A stretch of 64,000 nucleotides of DNA from Gordonia pseudamarae (GCF_025273675.1 NZ_CP045809.1:3968001-4032000); one strand, 5' to 3'. Shown: positions 46,404 to 57,586, counted from the stretch's first letter. Notes: a model not told the origin generated them from the sequence alone. Numbers and translations: made by a program.

Positions 46404-46799
46404 ATGCAGATCACCGCATCCGCCATTTCCGTCAACGTCCCCGATGTGCGGGCATCAGTCGAATGGGCCCGCACATACCTGGATTTCGAGGAGGTCATGT
46501 CGGCGGACGGCTTCAGTTCACTGACCCGTCCCGACGCGGGTTTCAACCTGATCTACCTGCGGACGGGCCTACCGACGTTCACACCATCCTCGGCGTCGGG
46601 CACCGCCGACGGGCTGCTCGTGGTGTTCACCGTCGACGACATCGACACCGACTACGCACGACTGCGCGACAGCGGAGTCGAGATCGTCACCCCCATCGAC
46701 ACCGAGCCGTGGGGCGAACGCTTCTTCCAGATGGCCGACCCCAACGGCGTGATCTACCAACTGGTCCAATGGGTCGAACCACTCGATCCCACACACTGA
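46404..46799 (+). CDS. VOC superfamily protein (glyoxalase/bleomycin-resistance fold)
   Basis: Small metalloenzyme-type protein of 131 aa. ITASAISVNVPDVRASVEWA starts the first beta-alpha-beta unit, and the second ends in GERFFQMADPNGVIYQLVQW, where the Glu/Gln positions of the VOC metal site would lie. The substrate is not predictable. ATG 46404 has GAGGAG upstream. Expression is probably controlled by the divergent TetR protein. Confidence 0.88.
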   Translation: MQITASAISVNVPDVRASVEWARTYLDFEEVMSADGFSSLTRPDAGFNLIYLRTGLPTFTPSSASGTADGLLVVFTVDDIDTDYARLRDSGVEIVTPIDTEPWGERFFQMADPNGVIYQLVQWVEPLDPTH

Positions 46800-46883
46800 C
46801 AGGACCGGCCGAACCCCTGTCGTGTCGCGCCGACGAGCGGCACGGCGGCGTTGCGCGCCGCACGATCGAACGGCGCGGGCCGG

Positions 46884-48830
46884 CTACTCCCGCACCAGCC
46901 CGGCCAGTTGGTCCTCGGCGGCGGCCAGTTCCGCGGCCACCGCCGCCTTGGTCCTGTCGATCTCGGCGTCCAGTGCGGCCTCGCGGTCCTGCAGGGACAC
47001 CAGCGAGGCGACGGTCCGTTGCCGCACCCGACCCTCCTCACCGGCCTCGCCGAGCACCTTGAGCTGTTCGGCCACCCGGGACTGGTTGGTATACACCGCT
47101 TCCCGTTCGGCTTCGAGTTGTTCGACCAGGTCACCCAGGTGCCGTGCCCGGATCCGGTGCGCCATCACCGCGGACAGTTCATCGAAGGTCGTGCGGTCGA
47201 GCAGCCGCTGTGACAGCCACTCGTCCAGCGCCGGACCGGTGAGGTCGGGGTATCCGGTGTACCGCGAGAGCACCCTCGATTCGCCCACCGTCACCTCGGT
47301 GACGCCGCGGCCCGCCACCGTCACCCTGAACCGGCGATGGTCGGCGGTCTCCTCGAACGGCGTGAGGTACCCGGCGCGGGTGATCAGGGTGGTGTCGTGA
47401 TTCCTGGGCAGTTCGACGATCACCTCCGTCTCCGAGTCGTCGTCGTGTTCCACCCGGATCGTGTGAATCTCGTCGCGGCGCATCTCGGCGACCAGCGCGC
47501 TGGCCGTGAGCCGCAGACGGGTGTCAACGGTGTTCACCGTCGACGACCGGCCGCATCGTACCGACAGGTCGCGGGCGAAGCCGAGCCGCACATGAGTGCC
47601 ACGCGTGGTGTACGGCATCATCGCCTCGCCCGCGTAGCCGGCAGCACCGAAGCCCTCGGCACCGTCCCCCGCCGCCGCATCATAGACCACCGCCGGACCT
47701 TCCTCCAGCACCGCGCCGCTGTTGTTGTCGAAACTGAGCACGATGTCGGGGTTTGGGCCCGATCCGTCCCGCCAGATGCGTTCGGTGACAACACCGTCCA
47801 GGTCGGCCACCACCAATGGGACCATTGCCGCGGTACCACGCCTGAGCGAGACGGGAACACCCACCCTGTACTCGAAATATTCACCGGCAGAACCTGTTAC
47901 GGCCAGTTTCTCGGTAGCGAAAGAACGTGCCATCAGCCTGCCGACCGGCGCCGGCACCTCCAGTACAGGCAGCTCGGCGTCGGGCAGATCCATGTCCGCG
48001 CCGCCGTAGGCCTGCCCGTAGCTGGTGGGCACCACCCCACCACGCTCGGCCTCCTCGATCAGCGCCCGCCCGGCCCAGCGCGCGTTGTACAGGTCGATGT
48101 CGAAGGACACCGGCTGCCCGGTGGTGAGTGTCAGCTCCACGTCGGTGAGATCCTCATCGACAGGATTGTGCACAATCCCCATCGCGATAATCGTCACCGA
48201 ATCCTGTTTTCGCACAAGCCGGTACGAAATCCGCCAGATCGGCGCGGCCAGCACGTACGAGATGTCGAGACGATCGGCGCGCCCGTTCACGACGACCCGG
48301 ACCGTCCGGTTCTCCCCGGCGGTGGCCGCCCGCGACCGGTCGATCAGATAGGCCAGGTCGCTGCGGGAGGAGTCGTCGGCGAAGCCGATGGACCGAACCT
48401 GCGCCAGATCGACCAGCCCGACGGCCGCGGAGTCGGTACGGATCGCCAGCAGCCGCCGCACCCCGGTGGTGCCGGTCCCGCTCTCGTCGACTCCGATCAC
48501 CTCACCGCGATGGGTCACCCCGTCGGCGGTCCGCACCTCCACCACCCGGCCACGCACCGCCGTCAGCAGCCCCGGCAGCGCCTCGCCCGGTTCCAGATAC
48601 AGATTGCGCCGGGCCAGCTCGTCGTCGGGATCGGTCGGCGCCTCGTACGCCAGCGCCTCCACCGTCGCATCTCCGGCGACAACCCCGACCGACAGCGACT
48701 TGAGCACGTCATTCATGTCGCCCTTCCGGAACGACAACTCGAAGTCACCGTCGGCCGGACCGCTGCGTTCCAGATAGGCGATGCCATGCTTGAACAGCAC
48801 GAGCCGGGTCACATCAGGTCGGGACGTCAT
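46884..48830 (-). CDS. DUF4139 domain protein (mucoidy inhibitor MuiA-like)
   Basis: Protein of 648 aa. The central segment YVLAAPIWRISYRLVRKQDS followed by GIVHNPVDEDLTDVELTLTTGQPVSF is typical of DUF4139 proteins. The C-terminal 130 residues are predicted helical and charged, probably a coiled coil (from HLGDLVEQLEAEREAVY onward). Function is unknown. ATG 48830 was preferred; a GTG at 48860 would add ten residues. No signal peptide is seen. Confidence 0.8.
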   Translation of the reverse strand: MTSRPDVTRLVLFKHGIAYLERSGPADGDFELSFRKGDMNDVLKSLSVGVVAGDATVEALAYEAPTDPDDELARRNLYLEPGEALPGLLTAVRGRVVEVRTADGVTHRGEVIGVDESGTGTTGVRRLLAIRTDSAAVGLVDLAQVRSIGFADDSSRSDLAYLIDRSRAATAGENRTVRVVVNGRADRLDISYVLAAPIWRISYRLVRKQDSVTIIAMGIVHNPVDEDLTDVELTLTTGQPVSFDIDLYNARWAGRALIEEAERGGVVPTSYGQAYGGADMDLPDAELPVLEVPAPVGRLMARSFATEKLAVTGSAGEYFEYRVGVPVSLRRGTAAMVPLVVADLDGVVTERIWRDGSGPNPDIVLSFDNNSGAVLEEGPAVVYDAAAGDGAEGFGAAGYAGEAMMPYTTRGTHVRLGFARDLSVRCGRSSTVNTVDTRLRLTASALVAEMRRDEIHTIRVEHDDDSETEVIVELPRNHDTTLITRAGYLTPFEETADHRRFRVTVAGRGVTEVTVGESRVLSRYTGYPDLTGPALDEWLSQRLLDRTTFDELSAVMAHRIRARHLGDLVEQLEAEREAVYTNQSRVAEQLKVLGEAGEEGRVRQRTVASLVSLQDREAALDAEIDRTKAAVAAELAAAEDQLAGLVRE

Positions 48831-48904
48831 GCCGACGATCGTATGCCCCACCCCCGACACTTCGTCCCGGTTCGACTTCCCGGGAACCGATGCGCGCGAA
48901 TGCG

Positions 48905-49171
48905 TCAGGCGATGGACTGGTCAGCGACGGCGCCGCGCCAGGCGTCGACGGCCTCCGCCAGCGGCAGATCGAGTGCGTCGCAGAGACCGACTATCGTGCC
49001 GAAACCCGGGCTGGGCATCCGCCCGCTTTCGATCTTGCGCAGCGTTTCCGGCGAGATGCCGGCGGCGACGGCGATGCGCCGGGGATCCCGGTCTCCGCGA
49101 GCGGCCCGGATGACTCCGCCGAGACGCCGTCCTGCCGCGACCTGCTCTGCGGTGAGGGGAACGCGAACCAT
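48905..49171 (-). CDS. XRE-family helix-turn-helix regulator
   Basis: Small DNA-binding protein of 88 aa. The HTH lies in RRIAVAAGISPETLRKIESGR near residues 31-51, followed by SPGFGTIVGLCDALDLPL, a typical Xre/Cro pattern. It is divergent from a methionine aminopeptidase gene, with an inverted repeat between the two, and probably controls both. ATG 49171 lacks a clear ribosome binding site. Confidence 0.85.
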   Translation of the reverse strand: MVRVPLTAEQVAAGRRLGGVIRAARGDRDPRRIAVAAGISPETLRKIESGRMPSPGFGTIVGLCDALDLPLAEAVDAWRGAVADQSIA

Positions 49172-49226
49172 GCGGCCAGGGTAGTCGGTATGCGACAGCC
49201 GAACCACCGTACATGGTATACAAATA

Positions 49227-49244
49227 CCGGTATTGTTATACCGG
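49227..49244. promoter_or_regulatory. Operator candidate between XRE and methionine aminopeptidase genes
   Basis: CCGGTAT-TGTT-ATACCGG is a perfect seven-base inverted repeat. A related arm (GGTATAC) occurs 12 bases to the left. It is 23 bases upstream of the aminopeptidase start and 55 bases upstream of the regulator start. Confidence 0.6.
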
Positions 49245-49267
49245 CCGAATCGAACCAGGAGAAACCG

Positions 49268-50044
49268 ATGACCGAACTGAAGACGCCACAGGAGATCGAC
49301 AAGATGGCGGTCACCGGGCGGTTCGTCGCACAGACCCTGGCCACCCTCGGCGCGCGGGCACAACCGGGGGTGAACCTGCTCGACCTCGAACACCACGCGC
49401 GCGAGCTCGTCGCCGAACGCGGTGCGCAATCGTGCTACTGGGACTACGCGCCCTCCTTCGGCGACGGACCGTTCCGCAACGTGATCTGCCTGTCGGTGAA
49501 CGACGCCGTCCTGCACGGCAAACCACGCAGCCACGTCCTCGCCGACGGCGACGTGCTCACCCTCGACTTCGCCGTCTCCATCGACGGCTGGGTCGCCGAC
49601 GCAGCGATCACCGTCATCGCCGGCAGCGGCGGCCCCGAACGCGAGGCCAACCAGCGACTCATCGACTCGACCCGGCGGGCCCTGGCCGCCGGAATCGCCG
49701 CCGCCGTGCCGGGCGGGCACCTCGGCGACGTCTCCGCCGCGATCGGCGCCGTCGCCATCGACGACGGCTACACCGTGAACACCCAGTTCGGAGGGCACGG
49801 ACTCGGCCGCACCATGCACGAGGACCCACACATCCCCAACCTCGGCGAACGCGGCACCGGGCTGCGTCTGCGGGCCGGGATGACGTTGGCCATCGAACCG
49901 TGGTGGGCACGCGGCACCAACCGGCTCACCATCGACCCCGACGGCTGGACACTGCGCTCGGCCGACGGATCGATGACCGCGCACACCGAACACACCATCG
50001 CCATCACCGACGACGGCCCGCGCATCCTCACCCTCGCCGACTGA
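49268..50044 (+). CDS. map: Methionine aminopeptidase, type I
   Basis: Metallopeptidase of 258 aa that removes the initiator methionine. The five metal ligands are visible: the two Asp in LTLDFAVSIDGWVADAAI, His in GGHGLGRTMHEDPHIP, Glu in LAIEPW, and Glu in AHTEHTIAI. The length fits a type Ia enzyme without an N-terminal SH3-binding extension. ATG 49268 follows AGGAG. Control by a divergent XRE protein suggests this is an accessory, conditionally expressed copy rather than the housekeeping enzyme, which usually lies in the spc operon. Confidence 0.93.
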   Translation: MTELKTPQEIDKMAVTGRFVAQTLATLGARAQPGVNLLDLEHHARELVAERGAQSCYWDYAPSFGDGPFRNVICLSVNDAVLHGKPRSHVLADGDVLTLDFAVSIDGWVADAAITVIAGSGGPEREANQRLIDSTRRALAAGIAAAVPGGHLGDVSAAIGAVAIDDGYTVNTQFGGHGLGRTMHEDPHIPNLGERGTGLRLRAGMTLAIEPWWARGTNRLTIDPDGWTLRSADGSMTAHTEHTIAITDDGPRILTLAD

Positions 50045-50124
50045 GTCCGTCCCGCCGGCCGCCGCCGGAACCCTCGCGGGATTCACCACCCCGGCGGCTC
50101 CTCACGTCTCGACCCGCGGTGGGG

Positions 50125-50709
50125 CTACCAGACCATCGGGGCGATGAACCTGCCGACAGTGTCGCGGACCTTCGCGGGCGCCCACCGGCCGGTATCGGAC
50201 GGCGGCACCTCCATGAACGACATCACCAGCCGCACATGAATCTCCACCACGTCATGCAGATCGGCATCGGGCATCCGGGCACCGGCCCGGCGCAACGTGG
50301 ACGCGACCCGCGCGATGGCCAACTCGATGAACAGGGCGGGCATCTGTGCCGTCAGTACCTTCACGTCACCGTCCACGAGCAGTCGTCGGACCAGGTTGTC
50401 CTGCTCGATGATCCGCGCGCCCGCCACGAACGCCTCCACCACCGCATCCTGCGGACTCAGCCCGGCCACCGCGGTGTCGAGCTCACGCATCACCCGGTCA
50501 TACACGTGCTGGGCCACCGCGAGCAGCAGTTCCTCCTTGTTGGCGAACCGCCGATACAGGGTGCTCCGGCTGACCCCCGCGCGGGCGGCGACGGTGTCGA
50601 TGTTCGCCTTGCGCACCCCGGCCTCGGTGAACTCCAACTCGGCCGCCGCCAGGATCATCAATTCCTGATCCTGCGAGCTGAGGGTGTTCCGGGTCTTGCG
50701 GCCTGACAT
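50125..50709 (-). CDS. TetR family regulator
   Basis: Repressor of 194 aa. The HTH is seen in KANIDTVAARAGVSRSTLYRRFANKEELLL near residues 35-65. The ligand domain is not assignable. ATG 50709 follows GGAG, with a GTG one codon upstream. It lies on the same strand as the menC-like gene, 32 bases after its stop, so it may be in that transcript. Confidence 0.9.
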   Translation of the reverse strand: MSGRKTRNTLSSQDQELMILAAAELEFTEAGVRKANIDTVAARAGVSRSTLYRRFANKEELLLAVAQHVYDRVMRELDTAVAGLSPQDAVVEAFVAGARIIEQDNLVRRLLVDGDVKVLTAQMPALFIELAIARVASTLRRAGARMPDADLHDVVEIHVRLVMSFMEVPPSDTGRWAPAKVRDTVGRFIAPMVW

Positions 50710-50741
50710 CACGTGCTACTCCGTTCGTACACATACACAAT

Positions 50742-51788
50742 TCAGCCCGCCAGCAACGAGTGGCAGCGGGCCAGCCGCGCACGCCACCACCGCTCACGGG
50801 ACGCATCCACCCGCAACATGCCCGGAATCTCGACACCGCCGGCGGTGATATCCCCCGTCGCTCCGCTCGCCCCGGTGACACTCCCCGTCGCCCCGAACCA
50901 GCGCGGCGTCACCGATCCCTCGACCGGCACGAACGACGGTGCCACATCCACGGTGAACAGGGATCCGGTACCCAGCCCGCAGGCCAGCCCCAATTCCGGC
51001 AGCGCGGCCGCCGCCGCCACCCCGGCCGCCATCCCCACCGCCGAGTCCAGCGCGCTCGACACCACCACCGGCAGCCCGATCCGCTCGGCCAGCGCCAGCA
51101 CCGCACGCATCCCGCCGAGCGGGGCCACCTTCACGATCGCGATATCGGCGGCGTCGGCGGCCACCACCCGCAACGGATCGCCCGCCTTGCGGATCGACTC
51201 GTCGGCGGCGATCGGCACGTCCACGCACCGACGCACCCGCGCCAACTCGTCGACGGTGCGGCAGGGCTGTTCGACGTACTCGACCTCACCGATCGCGGCG
51301 ATGGCGGTCACCGCCTCCCGCACCGACCAGCCTCCGTTCGCGTCGATGCGCACCGACGGCACCACTGCGCGCGCCGCCGCCACCCGTGCGACATCGTCAT
51401 CGAGGCTCTGGCCGGGCTCTGCCACCTTCACCTTGGCCGTCGTCGCCCCCGGGTATCGGGCGAGTATCGCGGCGACCTGGTCGGCGGGTACCGCCGGAAC
51501 CGTCGCGTTCACCGGCACCCGGTCGCGGCGCGCGGGCGGCGGCCCGAGATAGGCGGCCTCGATCCCGGCCGCCAGCCACGCCGCCGATTCGGTGTCGTCG
51601 TATTCGGTGAACGGGGCGAACTCGCCCCAACCCGCCGGTCCCCGGAACAGCATGACCTCACGCGCGGTGATACCCCGGAACCGGGTACGCATGGGCAGGG
51701 AGACGACCACCGCGGTGGCGTCGATATCGGCGGCGTCGGGCAACGCGAAGCCGGCCGGCAATCCGGTCCCGGGTCCGCTACCGGTCAT
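50742..51788 (-). CDS. menC: o-Succinylbenzoate synthase (MenC), enolase superfamily
   Basis: Enzyme of 348 aa in menaquinone synthesis, dehydrating SHCHC to o-succinylbenzoate. The catalytic Lys is in TAKVKVAEPG near residue 119. Metal ligands are Asp in RIDANGGWS near 147, Glu in YVEQPC near 173 and Asp in AADES near 195; the second Lys is in IVKVAPLGG near 220. Near the C-terminus lies GASGATGD, encoded by the same 30-base unit that is tandemly repeated at 37471-37610 and not expected in MenC. Other enolase-superfamily roles remain possible. Confidence 0.85.
   Translation of the reverse strand: MTGSGPGTGLPAGFALPDAADIDATAVVVSLPMRTRFRGITAREVMLFRGPAGWGEFAPFTEYDDTESAAWLAAGIEAAYLGPPPARRDRVPVNATVPAVPADQVAAILARYPGATTAKVKVAEPGQSLDDDVARVAAARAVVPSVRIDANGGWSVREAVTAIAAIGEVEYVEQPCRTVDELARVRRCVDVPIAADESIRKAGDPLRVVAADAADIAIVKVAPLGGMRAVLALAERIGLPVVVSSALDSAVGMAAGVAAAAALPELGLACGLGTGSLFTVDVAPSFVPVEGSVTPRWFGATGSVTGASGATGDITAGGVEIPGMLRVDASRERWWRARLARCHSLLAG
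50852..50881. repeat. Single copy of the 30-base minisatellite unit inside menC
   Basis: The stretch matches the unit repeated at 37471-37610 (CGTCGCTCCGCTCGCCCCGG plus flanks) and is followed by a diverged partial second unit. It is read in the same frame, giving GASGATGD in a second, unrelated protein. Confidence 0.85.
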
Positions 51789-51887
51789 ACCGACAGCCCA
51801 TCGCGTCGATCATCAACTCACGCATCCGACCAGTATCGCGCACCCGGCCGGCGCGCAGGGACGCACACACCGATGGTCGCGGGCCAC

Positions 51888-52643
51888 TCAGGACCGACCG
51901 ATCCCGAGGAATGTCGCCACGGCCGAGTTGAACTCGGTACCGGCGTCGCGGTGCACGCTGTGCCCGATGTCGATCGTCGTGAAGTCCGATCCGGGCAGAC
52001 TCGCCGCCAGTGCGCGCAGATGATCCGGTCGCAGGAAACTCCGGGAGCCGCCCGAGACGATCAGCGCCGGTGACCGTACGCGCGCCAGCCGGTCCCACCA
52101 GTACGGGTCCGCGGCCGCGAACTGGCGCTGCACCGCCTCGCCGACGGCACGGTCGGATCGCAGCACCGGCAGCGGGTTGCGCAGCAGCGCGGCCACACCC
52201 CGCACCCGCTCCCCGAGACCGGCTCCCATCGTGATCTCCTCGGCGAGGTCGGCGTCGTCGCGCGGCATCGGCGGCACCTCCTCCAGCACGAGCGAACGCA
52301 CCCGCGCCGGATGGTCCATCGCCAGCCGCAGCGCCGCATGCGCCCCCAGCGAATGACCGATCACATCGACCTGCCCGACACCCAGCGCGTCGATGACGGC
52401 CCGCAGGTCGTCGGCGAAGGTGCCGAGCCCGTAGTCGGTGGTGTGCTCACTACGCCCGTGGCCGCGCAGATCCGAGGCGATCACCGGGCGCCCGGCCGCG
52501 CGCAGCAACGCCGCCGTCGACCGCCAGGTGCTGTGGTCCGATCCCATCCCGTGCACCAGCAGGACCGGAGTAGTGCCGCTGCCGAGTGGTCCCGATGTCC
52601 GGACCGCGAGGGTGGTGCCGTCGGCACCGGACACGGTTCGCAT
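51888..52643 (-). CDS. Alpha/beta hydrolase (possibly MenH-like)
   Basis: Hydrolase of 251 aa. VLLVHGMGSDHSTW holds the oxyanion HG motif near residue 30, the nucleophile elbow is GHSLGAHAAL near residue 95, and the catalytic His is probably in DIGHSVHRD near 232. An adjacent MenC gene suggests SHCHC synthase (MenH), but many alpha/beta hydrolases share these motifs. ATG 52643 was chosen for family length, because the longer open frame reads back into the mycolyltransferase gene. Confidence 0.8.
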   Translation of the reverse strand: MRTVSGADGTTLAVRTSGPLGSGTTPVLLVHGMGSDHSTWRSTAALLRAAGRPVIASDLRGHGRSEHTTDYGLGTFADDLRAVIDALGVGQVDVIGHSLGAHAALRLAMDHPARVRSLVLEEVPPMPRDDADLAEEITMGAGLGERVRGVAALLRNPLPVLRSDRAVGEAVQRQFAAADPYWWDRLARVRSPALIVSGGSRSFLRPDHLRALAASLPGSDFTTIDIGHSVHRDAGTEFNSAVATFLGIGRS

Positions 52644-52678
52644 GCCGTCCAGAGTAGGGGGTGGCCCGCACGCCCGGA

Positions 52679-53707
52679 TCAGCGGTCGCGGAACCAGCCC
52701 GAGTTCTTGGCCCGCCAGACCATGTCCTGCCAGTAGCCCCACTGATGGGTGCCCAGCAGTGCGTAGTCGGTGGTGATCGGCACACTCTGGGCGGCGGCCG
52801 CGGCCTGGAAGATTCCGGCCTGCTGCAATGCGAGTATCTCCAGCGGCGTGCCCTTGACCGACCCGATGGGGTCGGTGTTGTACCGGCCCCAGATACCGGT
52901 CGCCGAGGCGATGCGGACCTTCATGCCGCGCATCCGGTTGAGCTGCATGACCGGATCGTTGTTGATCCAGCGGATACTCCACGGCGGCCCCCACATCGCG
53001 TCCGAGTTGAACGGACCCACCCCGGCCTCGATACCGGCGTCGATCATCGCCAGCCGGATCGCGGTACGCATACCGGGCGAGGCCAGGCTGATGTATCCCG
53101 ACATGGAGAAGGCGTGCGAGATGCGCTTGCGGTGATAGGCACCGTAGGTGAGGGCCGCGCCGCCGCCCATCGAGATGCCCATGATGGCGTACTTGCCGCT
53201 GCGCCCGACGGCCATCCCGCGGGCGTCGAGTTCCTCGATGATCTTGGTGAGCCTGCACGTCCAGCGGTACCGGTACTTGACCTTGTTCCCCGACTTGGCG
53301 TCCCAGTCGGTGTAGAAGCTGGCGAGCCCGCCGACCGGCTGGACCACGTTGACCCCACTGTAGGCCATCTTGGCGATGTTGGTCTGGTGCGCCCAGCCGC
53401 TCGTGCGGCTGGTCGCGCGGAGGCCGTCGAGCGCGATCACGGTCTTGTAGTTGCCGTAGCCGGCCCACATGTCGACGGGTGTGGCCGGCATACCGCAGCC
53501 GCCGATGTGGAACCGGTAGTGCGCGACGGCCGAGGCCCGGCCCGCACCGATCATCCCGAGACCCACCGCGATCAGCACGACCACCAGGAAGGCGCCCACA
53601 CGCGTCGACCGCCGACGCCCGCGCCTCGGGGGCTCGGTCAGCGGTCGAGCGGAAATCCGGACAGGCAGGGATCTCACCCGACCAGTCAATGCGACAAGTC
53701 TTCGCAA
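52679..53707 (-). CDS. Mycolyltransferase / antigen 85-type esterase, secreted
   Basis: Cell-envelope enzyme of up to 342 aa that transfers mycolic acids onto trehalose or arabinogalactan. A signal segment (VGAFLVVVLIAVGLGMIGAG, then RASA) ends near residue 60. The mature protein has the tryptophan-rich start and the nucleophile motif GISMGGGAA near residue 175, and ends YWQDMVWRAKNSGWF. The start is uncertain: TTG 53707 or GTG 53677, neither with a good ribosome binding site. It supports a mycolate-bearing host. Confidence 0.88.
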   Translation of the reverse strand: MRRLVALTGRVRSLPVRISARPLTEPPRRGRRRSTRVGAFLVVVLIAVGLGMIGAGRASAVAHYRFHIGGCGMPATPVDMWAGYGNYKTVIALDGLRATSRTSGWAHQTNIAKMAYSGVNVVQPVGGLASFYTDWDAKSGNKVKYRYRWTCRLTKIIEELDARGMAVGRSGKYAIMGISMGGGAALTYGAYHRKRISHAFSMSGYISLASPGMRTAIRLAMIDAGIEAGVGPFNSDAMWGPPWSIRWINNDPVMQLNRMRGMKVRIASATGIWGRYNTDPIGSVKGTPLEILALQQAGIFQAAAAAQSVPITTDYALLGTHQWGYWQDMVWRAKNSGWFRDR

Positions 53708-53823
53708 TGCGAGAGGTCGGGACAGATCGAAACATGGTTGTTACCAAAGTGAACAGTGTGACTGGAATATAGCCTTGTGACGGACTATCCACCGGAATGG
53801 ACCGCACCGGACCGACACGCACA

Positions 53824-53858
53824 AAGACACCCAGCCGGTGAACCCGGCTGGGTGTCTT
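53824..53858 (-). terminator. Terminator of tuf / str operon
   Basis: A perfect 15-base stem, AAGACACCCAGCCGG with its complement, encloses the loop TGAAC about 40 bases after the tuf stop. On the minus strand it ends with a short T-run. Confidence 0.85.
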
Positions 53859-53897
53859 CGATGACTCGTCGAGTCAGATCACCAGATGATCAGCAGA

Positions 53898-55088
<1,191 letters not shown>

Positions 55089-55113
55089 TTGATTGTCCTC
55101 CTGGACTGTTGCA

Positions 55114-55134
55114 CTGCTGGGCGGATCCCAGCAG
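55114..55134 (-). promoter_or_regulatory. Hairpin in the tuf leader
   Basis: CTGCTGGG and CCCAGCAG form an eight-base stem with a five-base loop, 26 bases upstream of the tuf start. It could be a regulatory or stabilising element of a tuf-specific transcript. A second, bulged hairpin occurs at about 55223-55261 just after fusA. Confidence 0.5.
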
Positions 55135-55273
55135 AGATCTATTTATGGGTTGTGTCGCGCCGTGGTTCCCCGATGCCCGGGGTGACGCTCGCGGTCCTCA
55201 TCACGAGAAGCGCTCCGCGTGGGCCGGTGGTGGACGGAGAAGGTGGTCCACCCACCACCAGGCGGCGGTACTA

Positions 55274-57391
55274 CTACTCGCCGGTGGCCTTCGCGATGAT
55301 CTCCTTCGACACGTTCGCCGGAACCTCGGCGTACGAGTCGAACACCATGGAGTAGTTTGCCCGGCCCTGAGTCTTCGACCGAAGGTCTCCGATGTAGCCG
55401 AACATCTCCGACAGCGGCACCTGCGCCTTGACGACGCGCGCACCGCTGCGCTCCTCCATGGCCTGGATCTGGCCACGGCGGGAGTTCAGGTCGCCGATCA
55501 CATCGCCCATGTAGTCCTCGGGCGTGGTGACCTCGACGGCCATGATCGGTTCGAGGATGACCGGGTTGGCCTGCCTCGCGGCTTCCTTGAGGGCCTGCGC
55601 ACCGGCGATCTTGAAGGCCATTTCCGACGAGTCGACGTCGTGGTACTGACCGTCGAGCAGCGTCACCTTCAGGTTCACCAGCGGGTAGCCGGCGAGGACA
55701 CCGTACTGCATGGCGTCCTGCGCACCCGCGTCCACGGACGGGATGTACTCGCGCGGAACACGGCCACCGGTGACAGCATTCTCGAACTCGTAGGTGGCGC
55801 CGTCCTCGGCGTCCACGAGCGGCTCGAGCTTGATGATGACCTTGGCGAACTGCCCCGATCCACCGGTCTGCTTCTTGTGGGTGTACTCGTGCTTCTCCAC
55901 CACCCGGCGAATGGTTTCGCGGTAGGCGACCTGGGGCTTGCCCACGTTCGCCTCGACCTTGAACTCACGACGCATACGGTCGACCAGGATGTCGAGGTGG
56001 AGCTCGCCCATGCCGCCGATGACGGTCTGGCCGGTCTCCTCGTCGAGCTTGACCGAGAAGGTCGGGTCCTCTTCGGCGAGCTTCTGGATCGCGGTGCCCA
56101 GCTTCTCCTGGTCGGACTTGGTCTTCGGCTCGATCGAGACGTTGATGACCGGGTCCGGGAAGCTCATCGACTCCAGCACGATCGGCGAGGCCGAGTCGCA
56201 CAGGGTGTCACCGGTGGTGGTGTCCTTGAGACCGATCATCGCGTAGATGTGGCCCGCGGTGGCGTCCTCGACCGGCATTTCCTTGTTGGCGTGCATCTGG
56301 AACAGCTTCCCGATGCGCTCCTTCTTGCCCTTGGTGGAGTTCAGCACCTGGGTGCCCGCGGTGATGTGACCGGAGTACACACGCACGAACGTCAGCTTGC
56401 CGAAGAACGGGTGAGCCGCGATCTTGAAGGCCAGCGCCGAGAACGGCTCTTCCTTGCTGGGCTTGCGGATCAGTTCCTGTTCCTCGTCACCCACCTTGTG
56501 GCCGTGCACCTCGCCGATATCCAGCGGGGTCGGCAGGAAGTCGATCACGGCGTCGAGCATCGGCTGCACGCCGCGGTTCTTGAACGCCGAACCACACAGC
56601 ACCGGGTACAGCTCGGAGTTGACGGTCAGCTTGCGGATAGCACCCTTGATCTCCTCGACGGAGAGTTCCTCACCCGAGAAGTACTTCTCCATGAGTGCCT
56701 CGTCCGACTCGGCGACGGTCTCCAGCAGCTTCTCGCGGTACTCGGCGGCCTTGTCGGCGAGATCCGCGGGGATCTCCTGCACCTCGTACGAGGCACCCAT
56801 CGTCACGTCGCCCTTGGCGTCGCCCGGCCAGACCAGCGCGCGCATCTCCAGGAGGTCGACGACGCCGACGAAGTCGTCCTCGGCACCGATCGGGAGTTGC
56901 AGGACCAGCGGCTTGGCACCGAGGCGGTCGATGATGGTCTGCACGGTGAAGTAGAAGTCCGCACCGAGCTTGTCCATCTTGTTGACGAAGCAGATCCGGG
57001 GGACGTCGTACTTGGCGGCCTGCCGCCACACCTGCTCGGACTGCGGCTCGACGCCTTCCTTGCCGTCGAACACGGCGACGGCGCCGTCGAGGACGCGCAA
57101 CGAACGCTCCACCTCGACGGTGAAGTCGACGTGGCCGGGGGTGTCGATGATGTTGATCTGGTTCTTGTTCCAGAAGCACGTCACCGCGGCGGAGGTGATG
57201 GTGATACCACGCTCCTTTTCCTGCTCCATCCAGTCGGTGGTCGAGGCACCGTCGTGGGTTTCACCGATCTTGTAGTTCACACCGGTGTAGAAGAGGATTC
57301 GCTCGGTGGTGGTGGTCTTGCCGGCATCGATGTGCGCCATGATGCCGATGTTGCGAACCTTGTTGAGGTCGCTGAGCACTTCCTGTGCCAT
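55274..57391 (-). CDS. fusA: Elongation factor G
   Basis: Translocation GTPase of 705 aa. The P-loop is [15 protein letters not shown] near residue 19, the switch region DTPGHVDFT near residue 88, and NKMDK near 142. The C-terminal domains are normal (for example [15 protein letters not shown] near 515). ATG 57391 has a good ribosome binding site. It follows rpsG after a 195-base gap that includes a GC-rich hairpin. Confidence 0.98.
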   Translation of the reverse strand: MAQEVLSDLNKVRNIGIMAHIDAGKTTTTERILFYTGVNYKIGETHDGASTTDWMEQEKERGITITSAAVTCFWNKNQINIIDTPGHVDFTVEVERSLRVLDGAVAVFDGKEGVEPQSEQVWRQAAKYDVPRICFVNKMDKLGADFYFTVQTIIDRLGAKPLVLQLPIGAEDDFVGVVDLLEMRALVWPGDAKGDVTMGASYEVQEIPADLADKAAEYREKLLETVAESDEALMEKYFSGEELSVEEIKGAIRKLTVNSELYPVLCGSAFKNRGVQPMLDAVIDFLPTPLDIGEVHGHKVGDEEQELIRKPSKEEPFSALAFKIAAHPFFGKLTFVRVYSGHITAGTQVLNSTKGKKERIGKLFQMHANKEMPVEDATAGHIYAMIGLKDTTTGDTLCDSASPIVLESMSFPDPVINVSIEPKTKSDQEKLGTAIQKLAEEDPTFSVKLDEETGQTVIGGMGELHLDILVDRMRREFKVEANVGKPQVAYRETIRRVVEKHEYTHKKQTGGSGQFAKVIIKLEPLVDAEDGATYEFENAVTGGRVPREYIPSVDAGAQDAMQYGVLAGYPLVNLKVTLLDGQYHDVDSSEMAFKIAGAQALKEAARQANPVILEPIMAVEVTTPEDYMGDVIGDLNSRRGQIQAMEERSGARVVKAQVPLSEMFGYIGDLRSKTQGRANYSMVFDSYAEVPANVSKEIIAKATGE

Positions 57392-57586
57392 TACGTTCCC
57401 TTCGGGAATTCGTGGACTGTAAGTCTGTAGTGGCTTTCGCCGGTTGTCGCTTCGCCCCGCCCGGCTGATGCCGGGCGGGCCGGCCGGGCGGCCCCGCTCG
57501 TGGCGAGGGCCCGGGTCCCGGCCGGAGCGTGTCGGTTCATGATCACCATCTCACCATTTACCACCGACTGCGCGAAGCGAATATCG

